Notes under the pieces: model-generated
Databases searched by the model: none
What the model was told of the DNA's origin: nothing
Seen by the model: the letters and a program-made list of their open reading frames with translations, nothing else
Assembly (NCBI GenBank): GCA_963717955.1
Contig: CAVQXR010000001.1
Span: forward strand, 1,922,001 to 1,986,000
Reading direction: 5' to 3'
DNA from: CAVQXR01 sp963717955
GTDB taxonomy: Bacteria; Actinomycetota; Thermoleophilia; Gaiellales; Gaiellaceae
DNA: 64,000 nt
Translations under genes and position numbers: made by a program
Shown: positions 57,268-64,000 of the stretch, piece by piece
Numbering within the stretch: position 1 is the stretch's first letter
Layout: each line of letters starts with the position of its first letter

Positions 57268-58680
57268 CTACTGGAGAGTGACCGAGGCGACAAGGTCTTG
57301 CGCTCGCCCGGTTGCCGTCGCCGCCGCCGCGGCGTCGCCGAGCTGCCGCGCGAGCTGGGCCTGCTTGAGCCAGTTGTACGGGCTCGTCGGCCTGACTCCG
57401 ATCCGCTCGGAGACGAGGGCACGCGCGATGTCCGACCGGCCCGAGCGGAGCGTCGCCTCGAGCAAGGTGCGCTGAACGGCGTCCCGCTGGGCATGGCTTC
57501 CGCCGAAGTCGTTCACGTGCGCTCGAACCGGATGGAGGAGGTCGACGGCCTGCCCGTAGTGTCCCCGGCCGAAGGCGAGGATCGCCTTGCAGACGGGCAG
57601 GCCGACCCGCGCGGTCATCCAGTGGTTCGTGACGCCGGGATGCTCCTCGGCGACGTACCGCTCGCGGCTGGCGATCAGCGATTCTGCCCGGGCGAGGTCT
57701 CCGGCGCCGACGAATGACATCACGGCGTGCATGTCGTTGAAGGAGTAGAACGGCGGCTCCATCTTCGTCTCCCAGGCGTCGGCGAGCGCCCGCCAGCGTT
57801 CTCCGGGGCTGTCGTCGCCCTCGAGGTAGAGGCGCCAGAGCAGGGCGGTCGCGTCGAGCATTTCGAGCGCGACCGGCTCCGACTGCTCGTTGTGCAGCAC
57901 CGCGTCGTAGATGTCGAGCGCCCGGTCGACCCGGTTTGCCTCGAGGCAGTACAGGCAGTAGTGCCACCAGTTGTGCACGTTGAAGAAGTTGCCCCCGGTC
58001 CAGTCGTCTCGCCGGTCGTCGAAGAAGCGGATCCCGTCGCCGAACCGTCCCTGCATCTCGTAGGTGTGCACGACGGCGTGGATGCCCCAGACGTCCTTGC
58101 GATCCATGTCGACCGCGCGCAGGCCGACGTCCTCGGAGCGATCGTAGTGCCCAGCCTCCTCGAGGCCGAACGCGTACATGCCGAGGATCGGCCCGAGGTG
58201 CTCGTCCTCCTCGCTCCAGGAGGTCAGCGCCGCGCCGATGCGATCCCGGAGCGAGCGGGCGTCGGCCGTGAAGAAGTCGATCTGATGCCCGACCTCGAGC
58301 GCGAGGGCGTCCCGCGGGTAGGCGCGCGTCAGATCGCCGAGGATCCGACCGGCTCCCTTCATGTCGCCGGCAAGCCATGCTTCGACGGCCGCGTGATGCA
58401 TGCTCTCGCGCGGGCCGAGACCGTTCCCTGCGAGGCCCGCACGGTATCCGGGCCACCACCCGCGAAGGGCGGTCGCATCCTCGGCATCGGAGGTGAGCAG
58501 CCTGAGGTAGGCCCGGAACGCCATCGCCATCGGGAAGGTCGGATCCTCCGCGACGGCCGCACGCGCCTCATCGATACAGCCCTCGCGGAAGTGCAGCAGC
58601 TCGTGAACGGCCCGGTCGTAGTGGGCGACCGCCTTCTCGCTCGCGGCCGTGAGCTCGAGCCCGTGCTGGTCGACGTGCAT
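57268..58680 (-). CDS. TPR-repeat protein, TTC38-like family
   Basis: A 470-aa helical-repeat protein resembling tetratricopeptide repeat protein 38. AVHELLHFREGCIDEARAAV starts the repeats, and GGNFFNVHNWWHYCLYCLE in the middle is typical of that family. The function of the bacterial members is unknown. ATG at 58680 has a full AAGGAGGT site 6 bases upstream. The open frame continues to 58809 but that would overlap the promoter of the divergent GS-like gene. Confidence 0.8.
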   Translation of the reverse strand: MHVDQHGLELTAASEKAVAHYDRAVHELLHFREGCIDEARAAVAEDPTFPMAMAFRAYLRLLTSDAEDATALRGWWPGYRAGLAGNGLGPRESMHHAAVEAWLAGDMKGAGRILGDLTRAYPRDALALEVGHQIDFFTADARSLRDRIGAALTSWSEEDEHLGPILGMYAFGLEEAGHYDRSEDVGLRAVDMDRKDVWGIHAVVHTYEMQGRFGDGIRFFDDRRDDWTGGNFFNVHNWWHYCLYCLEANRVDRALDIYDAVLHNEQSEPVALEMLDATALLWRLYLEGDDSPGERWRALADAWETKMEPPFYSFNDMHAVMSFVGAGDLARAESLIASRERYVAEEHPGVTNHWMTARVGLPVCKAILAFGRGHYGQAVDLLHPVRAHVNDFGGSHAQRDAVQRTLLEATLRSGRSDIARALVSERIGVRPTSPYNWLKQAQLARQLGDAAAAATATGRAQDLVASVTLQ

Positions 58681-58794
58681 CGCAGACCTCCTTCGGAAAA
58701 GGCCGTCGTTCCCTGCGAGTCGACGGAGATTCTGACACGATCGGCGACCGGCGTCACGACCGCCACGCGACGATGGCCGAGGGCGCCCGCCGAG

Positions 58795-58800
58795 TAGGAT
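58795..58800 (+). promoter_or_regulatory. -10 hexamer TAGGAT of the GS/ADH/PuuD operon
   Basis: TAGGAT lies 7 bases before the ATG at 58808; a leaderless transcript is expected. No -35 at the usual distance is clear. Confidence 0.5.
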
Positions 58801-58807
58801 CCGGCGC

Positions 58808-60142
58808 ATGCTGACGCTCGATCAGCTCACGACCTCGATCCGCAACGGGTCGCTCGATACGGTCGTCGTGGCGGTCACCGACATGCAGGGGCGCCTCGTC
58901 GGCAAGCGGGTGCAGGGGCAGTACTTCGCGGAGCACGGCGTCGCCGAGAGCGGCGTCGAGGGCTGCGAGTACCTGCTCGCCGTCGACATGGAGATGGAGC
59001 CGGTACCCGGGTACGCGATGGCGAACTGGGATCGCGGCTACGGCGACTTCCGCCTCAGGCCCGACCTGACGACGCTACGCCCGATCCCGTGGCTCCCGGG
59101 CACCGCCCTGGTGCTCTGTGACCTCGAATGGCACGACCACAAGCCGGTGGCAGCCTCGCCGCGCCAGATCCTCAGGCGCCAGGTCGAACGCGCCCGGGCG
59201 ATGGGCTTCGAGCCGATGTTCGGCTCGGAGCTCGAGTTCTACCTCTTCCGCGAGACCTACGCGCAGGCGCACGAGCAGCGGTACCGGAACCTCACGCCCT
59301 CGGCCTCCTACATCCTCGACTACCACATCCTCGCCGCCGGTTACGACGAGGACGTGATCCGCGAGCTCCGCAATCAGATGGTCGCCGCAGGCATCACGGT
59401 CGAGAGCTCCAAGGGCGAGGCGTGGCCCGGACAGCACGAGGTCAACTTCCTCTATGCGGACGCCGTGTCGATGGCCGACAACCACGTCGTCTACAAGAAC
59501 GGCGCCAAGGAGATCGCCCACCGGCACGGGTGCTCGATCACGTTCATGGCCAAGCCAGATCACCGCTGGATCGGCAACTCGTGCCACCTCCACTCGAGCC
59601 TCTGGACGGACGGCGAGAACGCGTTCGCCGGCGAGTCCGACACGTTCGGGCACTACCTCGCCGGACAGATCGCCTGTCTGAAAGAGCTGGCGATCTTCGT
59701 TGCGCCGACCGTGAACTCGTACAAGCGGTTCGTGCGCGGAAGCTGGGCACCGACGACCCTCGCCTGGGGGCACGACAACCGCACGTGCGGATTCCGCATC
59801 GTCGGGCACGGAGCGGCGCTGCGCACGGAGACCCGCATCCCCGGCGGTGACGTCAACCCTTACCTCGCCTTCGCGGCCCTGCTCGCGGCGGGCCTGCACG
59901 GGATCGAGCGCGAGCTACCGCTCCCGCCCGCCCACGACGGCAACGCCTACGAGTCCGACGCCGAGCAGTTCCCGGCCACGCTGTACGAGGCGATCGAGGC
60001 GCTCGAGCAGGGAACCGTCGCGCGCGCCGCGCTCGGCGACGACGTCGTCGACCACTACCTCAACTACGCCCGTACCGAGCAGCGGCTCTACGACGAGGTC
60101 GTGACCGACTACGAGCGCGCGAGGATCTATGAGCGCGGATAG
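58808..60142 (+). CDS. Glutamine synthetase family protein (GS-like ligase 3)
   Basis: A 444-aa GS-fold ligase. VTDMQGRLVGKRVQG is the beta-grasp block, GSELEFYLFRETY the metal-site strand, and FMAKPDHRWIGNSCHLHSSL the ATP-site block, in which the usual Gly-rich text is replaced by WIGNSCH as in PuuA/GmaS-like relatives. First gene of a four-gene operon with a second GS-like gene, an alcohol dehydrogenase and a PuuD-like hydrolase, a layout close in logic to the Puu pathway (gamma-glutamylation, oxidation, hydrolysis). Confidence 0.9.
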   Translation: MLTLDQLTTSIRNGSLDTVVVAVTDMQGRLVGKRVQGQYFAEHGVAESGVEGCEYLLAVDMEMEPVPGYAMANWDRGYGDFRLRPDLTTLRPIPWLPGTALVLCDLEWHDHKPVAASPRQILRRQVERARAMGFEPMFGSELEFYLFRETYAQAHEQRYRNLTPSASYILDYHILAAGYDEDVIRELRNQMVAAGITVESSKGEAWPGQHEVNFLYADAVSMADNHVVYKNGAKEIAHRHGCSITFMAKPDHRWIGNSCHLHSSLWTDGENAFAGESDTFGHYLAGQIACLKELAIFVAPTVNSYKRFVRGSWAPTTLAWGHDNRTCGFRIVGHGAALRTETRIPGGDVNPYLAFAALLAAGLHGIERELPLPPAHDGNAYESDAEQFPATLYEAIEALEQGTVARAALGDDVVDHYLNYARTEQRLYDEVVTDYERARIYERG

Positions 60143-61484
60143 CACCGGCATGCTGACCGTCGACGAGCTGCGCAAGGCCGTCGGCGACGGGTCGATCGAC
60201 ACCGTGATCGTCGGGCTCGTCGACATGCACGGCCGCCTCTGCGGGAAGCGGGTCTCCGGGGAGTACTTCTTCTCCCACCTCGAGGGCGGGATCGACGTCT
60301 GCAACTCGCTGCTCACGCTCGACATGGAGTCCGACACGACCCCGGGCTACGCCATGGCGAGCGTCGACCTCGGCTACGGGGACTGCGTCCTGCGCCCGGA
60401 CCTTGCGACGTTGCGGCTGATCCCTTGGCACGAGGGCACGGCGCTCGTCCTCGGGGACGCGGCGTGGCACGACGGGAGGGAGATCGAGCCCTCGCCGCGC
60501 CGCGTGCTCGCACGCCAGGTCGAGCGGGCGCGCTCGCTCGGCTTCGAGCCCGTCTTCTCCTCCGAGCTCGAGTTCTACGTCTGCCGGGAGACCTACGACG
60601 AGGCGTGCCGCAATCACTACGCGACGCTGACGGGGACGGCACGCTACGTGACCGACGCGCACCTGCTCTCGCCCGGCTTCGACGAGCAGCTGATCGGGCG
60701 CCTGCGGCGGCAGCTTCGCGGCGCCGGCGTCCCGGTCGAGACCTCGAAGGCCGAGGCCTGGGCCGGCCAGCACGAGATCACGTTCCACCACGGCGACCCG
60801 GTGGCGATGGCCGACCACCACGCCGTCTTCAAGCACGGGACGAAGGAGATCGCCGAGCAGAGCGGCTGCTCGATCACCTTCATGGCGAAGCCGTTCCCGG
60901 AGTGGATCGGAAGCTCGTGCCACGTCCACTCGAGCCTCTGGCGCGACGGCACCAACGCCTTCGAAGGGGAGTCGGAGCTCTACCGCCATTACCTGGCGGG
61001 CCAGATCGCCTGCCTGCGGGAGCTGGCCGTGTTCGTGGCGCCGAACGTCAACTCCTACAAGCGCTTCGTGGCGAAGCAGCCGACCTGGGCGGGGAACTCG
61101 CTGACCTGGGCACACGACAACCGCACGACGGGCTTCCGGGTCATCGGGCGTGGCTCGAGGTTCCACGTCGAGTGCCGGATCCCGGGCGCCGACTGCAATC
61201 CCTATCTCGCGTTCGCAGCGCTGCTCGCGGGAGGCCTCGACGGGATCGAGCGTGAGCTGCCCCTGGCCGAGCCGCATCAGGGCAACGCCTACTCCGCCGA
61301 GGTCGAGCGCTTCCCTCCCACCCTGCGGGAGGCGGTTCGCGCGCTCGAGCGCAGCGAGCTCGCCCGCGTCGCGTTCGGCGACGAGGTCGTCGACCACTAC
61401 CTGAACTACGCGAGCGCCGAGCAGCGGCTGTTCGACGCGGTCGTCACGGACTACGAGCGAGAAAGGATGTTCGAGCGTGGTTGA
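60129..61484 (+). CDS. Glutamine synthetase family protein (GS-like ligase 4)
   Basis: A 451-aa close paralogue of the preceding gene: GLVDMHGRLCGKRVSGEYF, SELEFYVCRETYDEACRN and FMAKPFPEWIGSSCHVHSSL. The pair arose by tandem duplication and might form a mixed complex or take different amines. ATG at 60129 (14-base overlap, GAGGA upstream) is used; ATG at 60150 aligns better with the start of ligase 3 and is the alternative. Confidence 0.9.
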   Translation: MSADSTGMLTVDELRKAVGDGSIDTVIVGLVDMHGRLCGKRVSGEYFFSHLEGGIDVCNSLLTLDMESDTTPGYAMASVDLGYGDCVLRPDLATLRLIPWHEGTALVLGDAAWHDGREIEPSPRRVLARQVERARSLGFEPVFSSELEFYVCRETYDEACRNHYATLTGTARYVTDAHLLSPGFDEQLIGRLRRQLRGAGVPVETSKAEAWAGQHEITFHHGDPVAMADHHAVFKHGTKEIAEQSGCSITFMAKPFPEWIGSSCHVHSSLWRDGTNAFEGESELYRHYLAGQIACLRELAVFVAPNVNSYKRFVAKQPTWAGNSLTWAHDNRTTGFRVIGRGSRFHVECRIPGADCNPYLAFAALLAGGLDGIERELPLAEPHQGNAYSAEVERFPPTLREAVRALERSELARVAFGDEVVDHYLNYASAEQRLFDAVVTDYERERMFERG

Positions 61485-62646
61485 GCAGATCCCTCCGTTC
61501 GGAAACCACCTGCCGGTCAGGATCCGGTTCGGCGAGGGCGTGATCGCCGGGCTGCCGGAGATCCTCCGCAGCGACGGCTGCTCGCATGCCTTCCTCGTCG
61601 TCGACGAGGTCGTCGAGGGGATTCCCCAGGTCGCCGCCGCGCTCGGGGCGATCGAGTCGGGCGGGGGCACCGTGACCCGCTGGGTCAAGTCGCCGGGCGA
61701 GCCGCTCGTCGGCGAGGTGGAGGACGCGGCCGCGAAGCTCGCCGCCTCTGGCGCCGACTCGATGATCGCGGTCGGCGGCGGCTCGTCGATGGACGTCGCC
61801 AAGACGGCACGGCTCGTCGCGGGCCAGGGTGTGCCGTACCGGCGGTTCGTAGCCGGCGGTGTCGCCTACGAGCCGCCCGGGATCCCCCTCGTCCTCGCGC
61901 CGACGACGGCAGGAACCGGCTCCGAGGTCTCCGGCGGCGCCGTGATCACCGACGAGGAGACCGACCGGAAGGCCGGGATCGCGAATCCGCTCCTGCGGGC
62001 CCAGCACGCGCTCGTCGACCCCGAGCTGACCTACGGCCTGCCGGCGGCACCCACGATGTACGCGGGCGTCGACGCGCTCGCGCAGGCGATCGCCGGCGTC
62101 GTCGTCACGGCTCGCACGCCGATCGGCAACGGGATCGCGCTCGAGGCCACCCGCCTCGCCGCGACGGCGCTCCCCGCCGTCGTCCGCGACGGCTCCGATC
62201 GGGCGGCGCGCTCGCAGATGGCGTGCGCGAGCCTGATGGCGGGCCTCGCGATGAACATCGCCGACTGCGGCTCCGAGCACTCGATCGCGCAGGCGGTCGG
62301 CGGGAAGTACCACGTCCCGCACGGGCTCACGATCGGCGTCGTCCTGGCGGAGACCATGGATCACGACCGGCACGCCGTGCCCGGGCTGTTCGAGCGCATC
62401 GCCGATGTGCTCGGCGAGCCGGACGACGGCCGCGGCGACGGCTCCCGGGCGGTCCGCGGCGTGCAACGGATCCTCGCGGAGATCGGCTTCCCGACGCTCG
62501 GCTCGATCGGGATCACCGAGGCAGACCTCGACGAGCTGGCCGAGCTCGCCCTCGAGGACTACTTCATCACCGTCGCGCCCGGGCCGTGGACGAGGCAGGA
62601 CGTGATCGACTGCTACCGGGCTGCGCTGGCGACCGAACAGCGATGA
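61477..62646 (+). CDS. Iron-containing alcohol dehydrogenase family protein
   Basis: A 389-aa group III alcohol dehydrogenase. NAD-binding AVGGGSSMDVAKTARLVA near residue 100 and PTTAGTGSEVSGGAVI are typical. Metal ligands: Asp in AGVDALAQAI, His in CGSEHSIAQAVGG and His in YHVPHGLTIG; the second usual ligand (His in DALxHA) is Gln here, leaving three ligands as in glycerol dehydrogenase. It may interconvert an alcohol and aldehyde and regenerate NAD+. GTG at 61477 overlaps ligase 4 by 8 bases. Confidence 0.9.
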   Translation: MVEQIPPFGNHLPVRIRFGEGVIAGLPEILRSDGCSHAFLVVDEVVEGIPQVAAALGAIESGGGTVTRWVKSPGEPLVGEVEDAAAKLAASGADSMIAVGGGSSMDVAKTARLVAGQGVPYRRFVAGGVAYEPPGIPLVLAPTTAGTGSEVSGGAVITDEETDRKAGIANPLLRAQHALVDPELTYGLPAAPTMYAGVDALAQAIAGVVVTARTPIGNGIALEATRLAATALPAVVRDGSDRAARSQMACASLMAGLAMNIADCGSEHSIAQAVGGKYHVPHGLTIGVVLAETMDHDRHAVPGLFERIADVLGEPDDGRGDGSRAVRGVQRILAEIGFPTLGSIGITEADLDELAELALEDYFITVAPGPWTRQDVIDCYRAALATEQR

Positions 62647-63359
62647 GCCGGCCCGTCATCGGCATCACCGCCTACGCCCAGGAGGCCAGCTGGGGCGCCT
62701 GGACACTCCCGGCGGCCCTCGTCCCGCTCTCCTACGTCACGTCGGTCGAGGCGGCCGGTGGACGGCCGGTCGTGATCCCGCCGATCGAGGGAGGAGTCGA
62801 CGAGACCCTGGATGCGATCGACGGGCTGATCTTCTCGGGAGGCGCCGACATCGACCCCGGCGCCTACGGCGCCGAGCGCCACCCCGAGACGACCGTGACG
62901 CAGCGCCAGCGCGACGAGGCCGAGCTCAGGCTCCTCGAGGCGGCGCTCGAGCGCGACATGCCGGTGCTCGCGATCTGCCGGGGCATGCAGATGCTGAACG
63001 TCGCCCACGGCGGCGACCTGCACCAGCACCTGCCTGAGCTCGTCGGTCACTCGGGACACCGCGAGACGCCCGGCGTCTTCTCGGAGCACGACGTCGAGAT
63101 CGAGCCGGAGAGCCGCACGGCGAACGTCATCGGCACCCGCGTGCATGTCCACTCCCATCACCATCAGGGGCTCGGCGACGTCGGTGAAGGCCTCGAGGCC
63201 GTGGGGTACGCGGAGGACGGGTCGGTCGAGGTGATCGAGGATCCGAGCCGGCGCTTCGCGCTCGGCGTGCTCTGGCACCCGGAAGAGGGCGAGGACAAGC
63301 GGCTGTTCGAGGCGCTCGTCGCCGAGGCGCGCGCCTACCGCTCGGGCGGGGCGGGCTGA
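62643..63359 (+). CDS. Gamma-glutamyl-gamma-aminobutyrate hydrolase-like protein (PuuD-like)
   Basis: A 238-aa hydrolase of the PuuD group. FSGGADIDPGAYG, nucleophile Cys in LAICRGMQMLNVAHGGDLHQ and His-Glu in GVLWHPEEG. It would release glutamate from gamma-glutamyl intermediates made by the two GS-like ligases in the same operon. ATG at 62643 overlaps the dehydrogenase stop as ATGA. Related to 29601-30302. Confidence 0.9.
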   Translation: MSRPVIGITAYAQEASWGAWTLPAALVPLSYVTSVEAAGGRPVVIPPIEGGVDETLDAIDGLIFSGGADIDPGAYGAERHPETTVTQRQRDEAELRLLEAALERDMPVLAICRGMQMLNVAHGGDLHQHLPELVGHSGHRETPGVFSEHDVEIEPESRTANVIGTRVHVHSHHHQGLGDVGEGLEAVGYAEDGSVEVIEDPSRRFALGVLWHPEEGEDKRLFEALVAEARAYRSGGAG

Positions 63360-64000
63360 CGATCGCTGCGGCCGACCGTCCGCCAGAGGCGGACGAGCGA
63401 CCGGCCCGGCCTCGACAGCAGGATCGCGACGGTCACGACGGTAGCGGCCGCGAGCGAGACGAGCAGCCCCTTCCATCCGGTCACCTCGAGAGCGTGAAGC
63501 GTTGCGACGGCGAGACCAAGGGGCAACCCGACGACCGTGAGCAGGCCGACCAGCGCCTCCGTCCGCTGCGCCGCTCCCGTCTGCGCGACCCGTGCGGAGT
63601 CGCCGAGCTGGCCGACGACCTGGTCGAGCAAGTCCGGGATCTCGTGCTGGCGCTGGTACGCGCGAAGGATCTCGGTCCCGTGCCACTGGGAGCCAAGGTG
63701 CCGCCACCAGTAGGCGTTGCGGAAGCCGGCGAGCTCGTGCTCGAGCTCGGCGAGGCGGTCGGGGTGGTCGGCAGGGTCGGAGAGCGTGGCGAGGTCGTCG
63801 GCGATCGCCCCCAGCCGCAGCCGCTGGACCATCCCGAGCAGGATCGCGTCCAGGTAGATCGAGCGGAAGTGCACCTCGGGATCGGCCGCCAGACCGTAGA
63901 CGGAGCTCATGTCGGGGCCCGAGCCGAGAAACGCCGACCCGTCGCGGAGGACGAGCGCCCGCCAACCCGCCGACAGATGCACGACCGAGCTCTCGAGCGC
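63335..64000 (-). CDS. Membrane protein, partial (runs off the window)
   Basis: The C-terminal 221 codons of a longer protein; the frame is still open at the window edge, so the ATG at 63982 is probably internal. It is soluble and Leu-rich at first (LDAILLGMVQRLRLGAIADDL, an Asp/Glu-rich helix region after it), then has two membrane helices near the end (TEALVGLLTVVGLPLGLAVA and GLLVSLAAATVVTVAILL). The helical stalk plus two C-terminal helices recalls CorA-like proteins, but the GMN-type motif is not seen. It overlaps the end of the PuuD-like gene by 25 bases, convergently. Confidence 0.6.
   Translation of the reverse strand, partial: ALESSVVHLSAGWRALVLRDGSAFLGSGPDMSSVYGLAADPEVHFRSIYLDAILLGMVQRLRLGAIADDLATLSDPADHPDRLAELEHELAGFRNAYWWRHLGSQWHGTEILRAYQRQHEIPDLLDQVVGQLGDSARVAQTGAAQRTEALVGLLTVVGLPLGLAVATLHALEVTGWKGLLVSLAAATVVTVAILLSRPGRSLVRLWRTVGRSDRQPAPPER

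Noticed and set aside
57268..58809. Longer start of the TPR protein at 58809
   Set aside because: ATG at 58680 has a full AAGGAGGT site; the extension would overlap the divergent promoter.
1..64000. CRISPR arrays, tRNA, rRNA, insertion sequences, prophage
   Set aside because: Looked for repeated spacer arrays, cloverleaf-like ends and transposase or integrase motifs; none could be supported.

Overview
This window is a GC-rich chromosomal segment. Many starts are GTG, start and stop codons overlap extensively inside operons, and many genes have a TANNNT hexamer only 6-11 bases before the start codon, as in leaderless transcripts. Together with the gene content (FCD-type GntR regulators, P450 plus 3Fe-4S ferredoxin, R2-like oxidase, split glutamate-synthase genes) this points to an actinobacterial lineage, perhaps a Thermoleophilia-like soil organism. 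That placement is an inference; there is no rRNA, tRNA, CRISPR array or insertion sequence in the window.

Layout. 1-4100 (minus): four short-chain dehydrogenases (SDRs) in one operon, ending in a frameshifted class A beta-lactamase-like hydrolase. 4.2-11.1 kb: amino acid permease, surface protein, a decayed SDR remnant, a nitroreductase-like protein, a MetX-like hydrolase and a VOC protein. 11.4-17.6 kb (minus): a B12-dependent diol/glycerol dehydratase operon (fused large+medium subunit, small subunit, a P1 peptidase, and both reactivase subunits). 17.7-21.3 kb (minus): Ada/AlkA fusion, glutamine amidotransferase, glutamine-synthetase-like (GS-like) enzyme. 22.1-29.5 kb (minus): an eight-gene operon of a three-part glutamate-synthase-like complex, a 2-oxoacid dehydrogenase E1 alpha/E1 beta/E2, a GntR regulator and an SDR, behind a consensus promoter with a palindromic operator on its start point. 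29.6-32 kb: PuuD-like hydrolase and a divergent cobalt-type nitrile hydratase operon. 32-42 kb: PLP enzyme, cupredoxin, dehydrogenases, a VapBC-like pair, an R2-like oxidase, GntR, two P450s and a ferredoxin. 42-44.8 kb (minus): saccharopine-dehydrogenase-like and GS-like genes. 44.9-55.7 kb (plus): a GAF/PucR-type regulator, methyltransferase, ornithine-cyclodeaminase-like protein, a second three-part glutamate-synthase-like set, a non-acylating aldehyde dehydrogenase with a long odd N-terminus, and a minimal bacterial microcompartment (BMC) shell set: one BMC-H, one BMC-P and one BMC-T, with two small accessory genes between them. 55.9-64 kb: MsrA, a TTC38-like TPR protein, then an operon of two GS-like enzymes, an iron-type alcohol dehydrogenase and a second PuuD-like hydrolase.

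How it may fit together (inference). Four GS-like enzymes, two PuuD-like hydrolases, two sets resembling N-methylglutamate synthase (MgsABC), a permease, an alcohol dehydrogenase and aldehyde dehydrogenase suggest amine nitrogen/carbon use through gamma-glutamyl or N-alkyl-glutamate intermediates. The aldehyde released would be oxidised inside the microcompartment. The BMC locus has no recognisable acylating aldehyde dehydrogenase or phosphotransacylase, so it does not match the classic PDU/EUT core. It is the best candidate here for a poorly described system.
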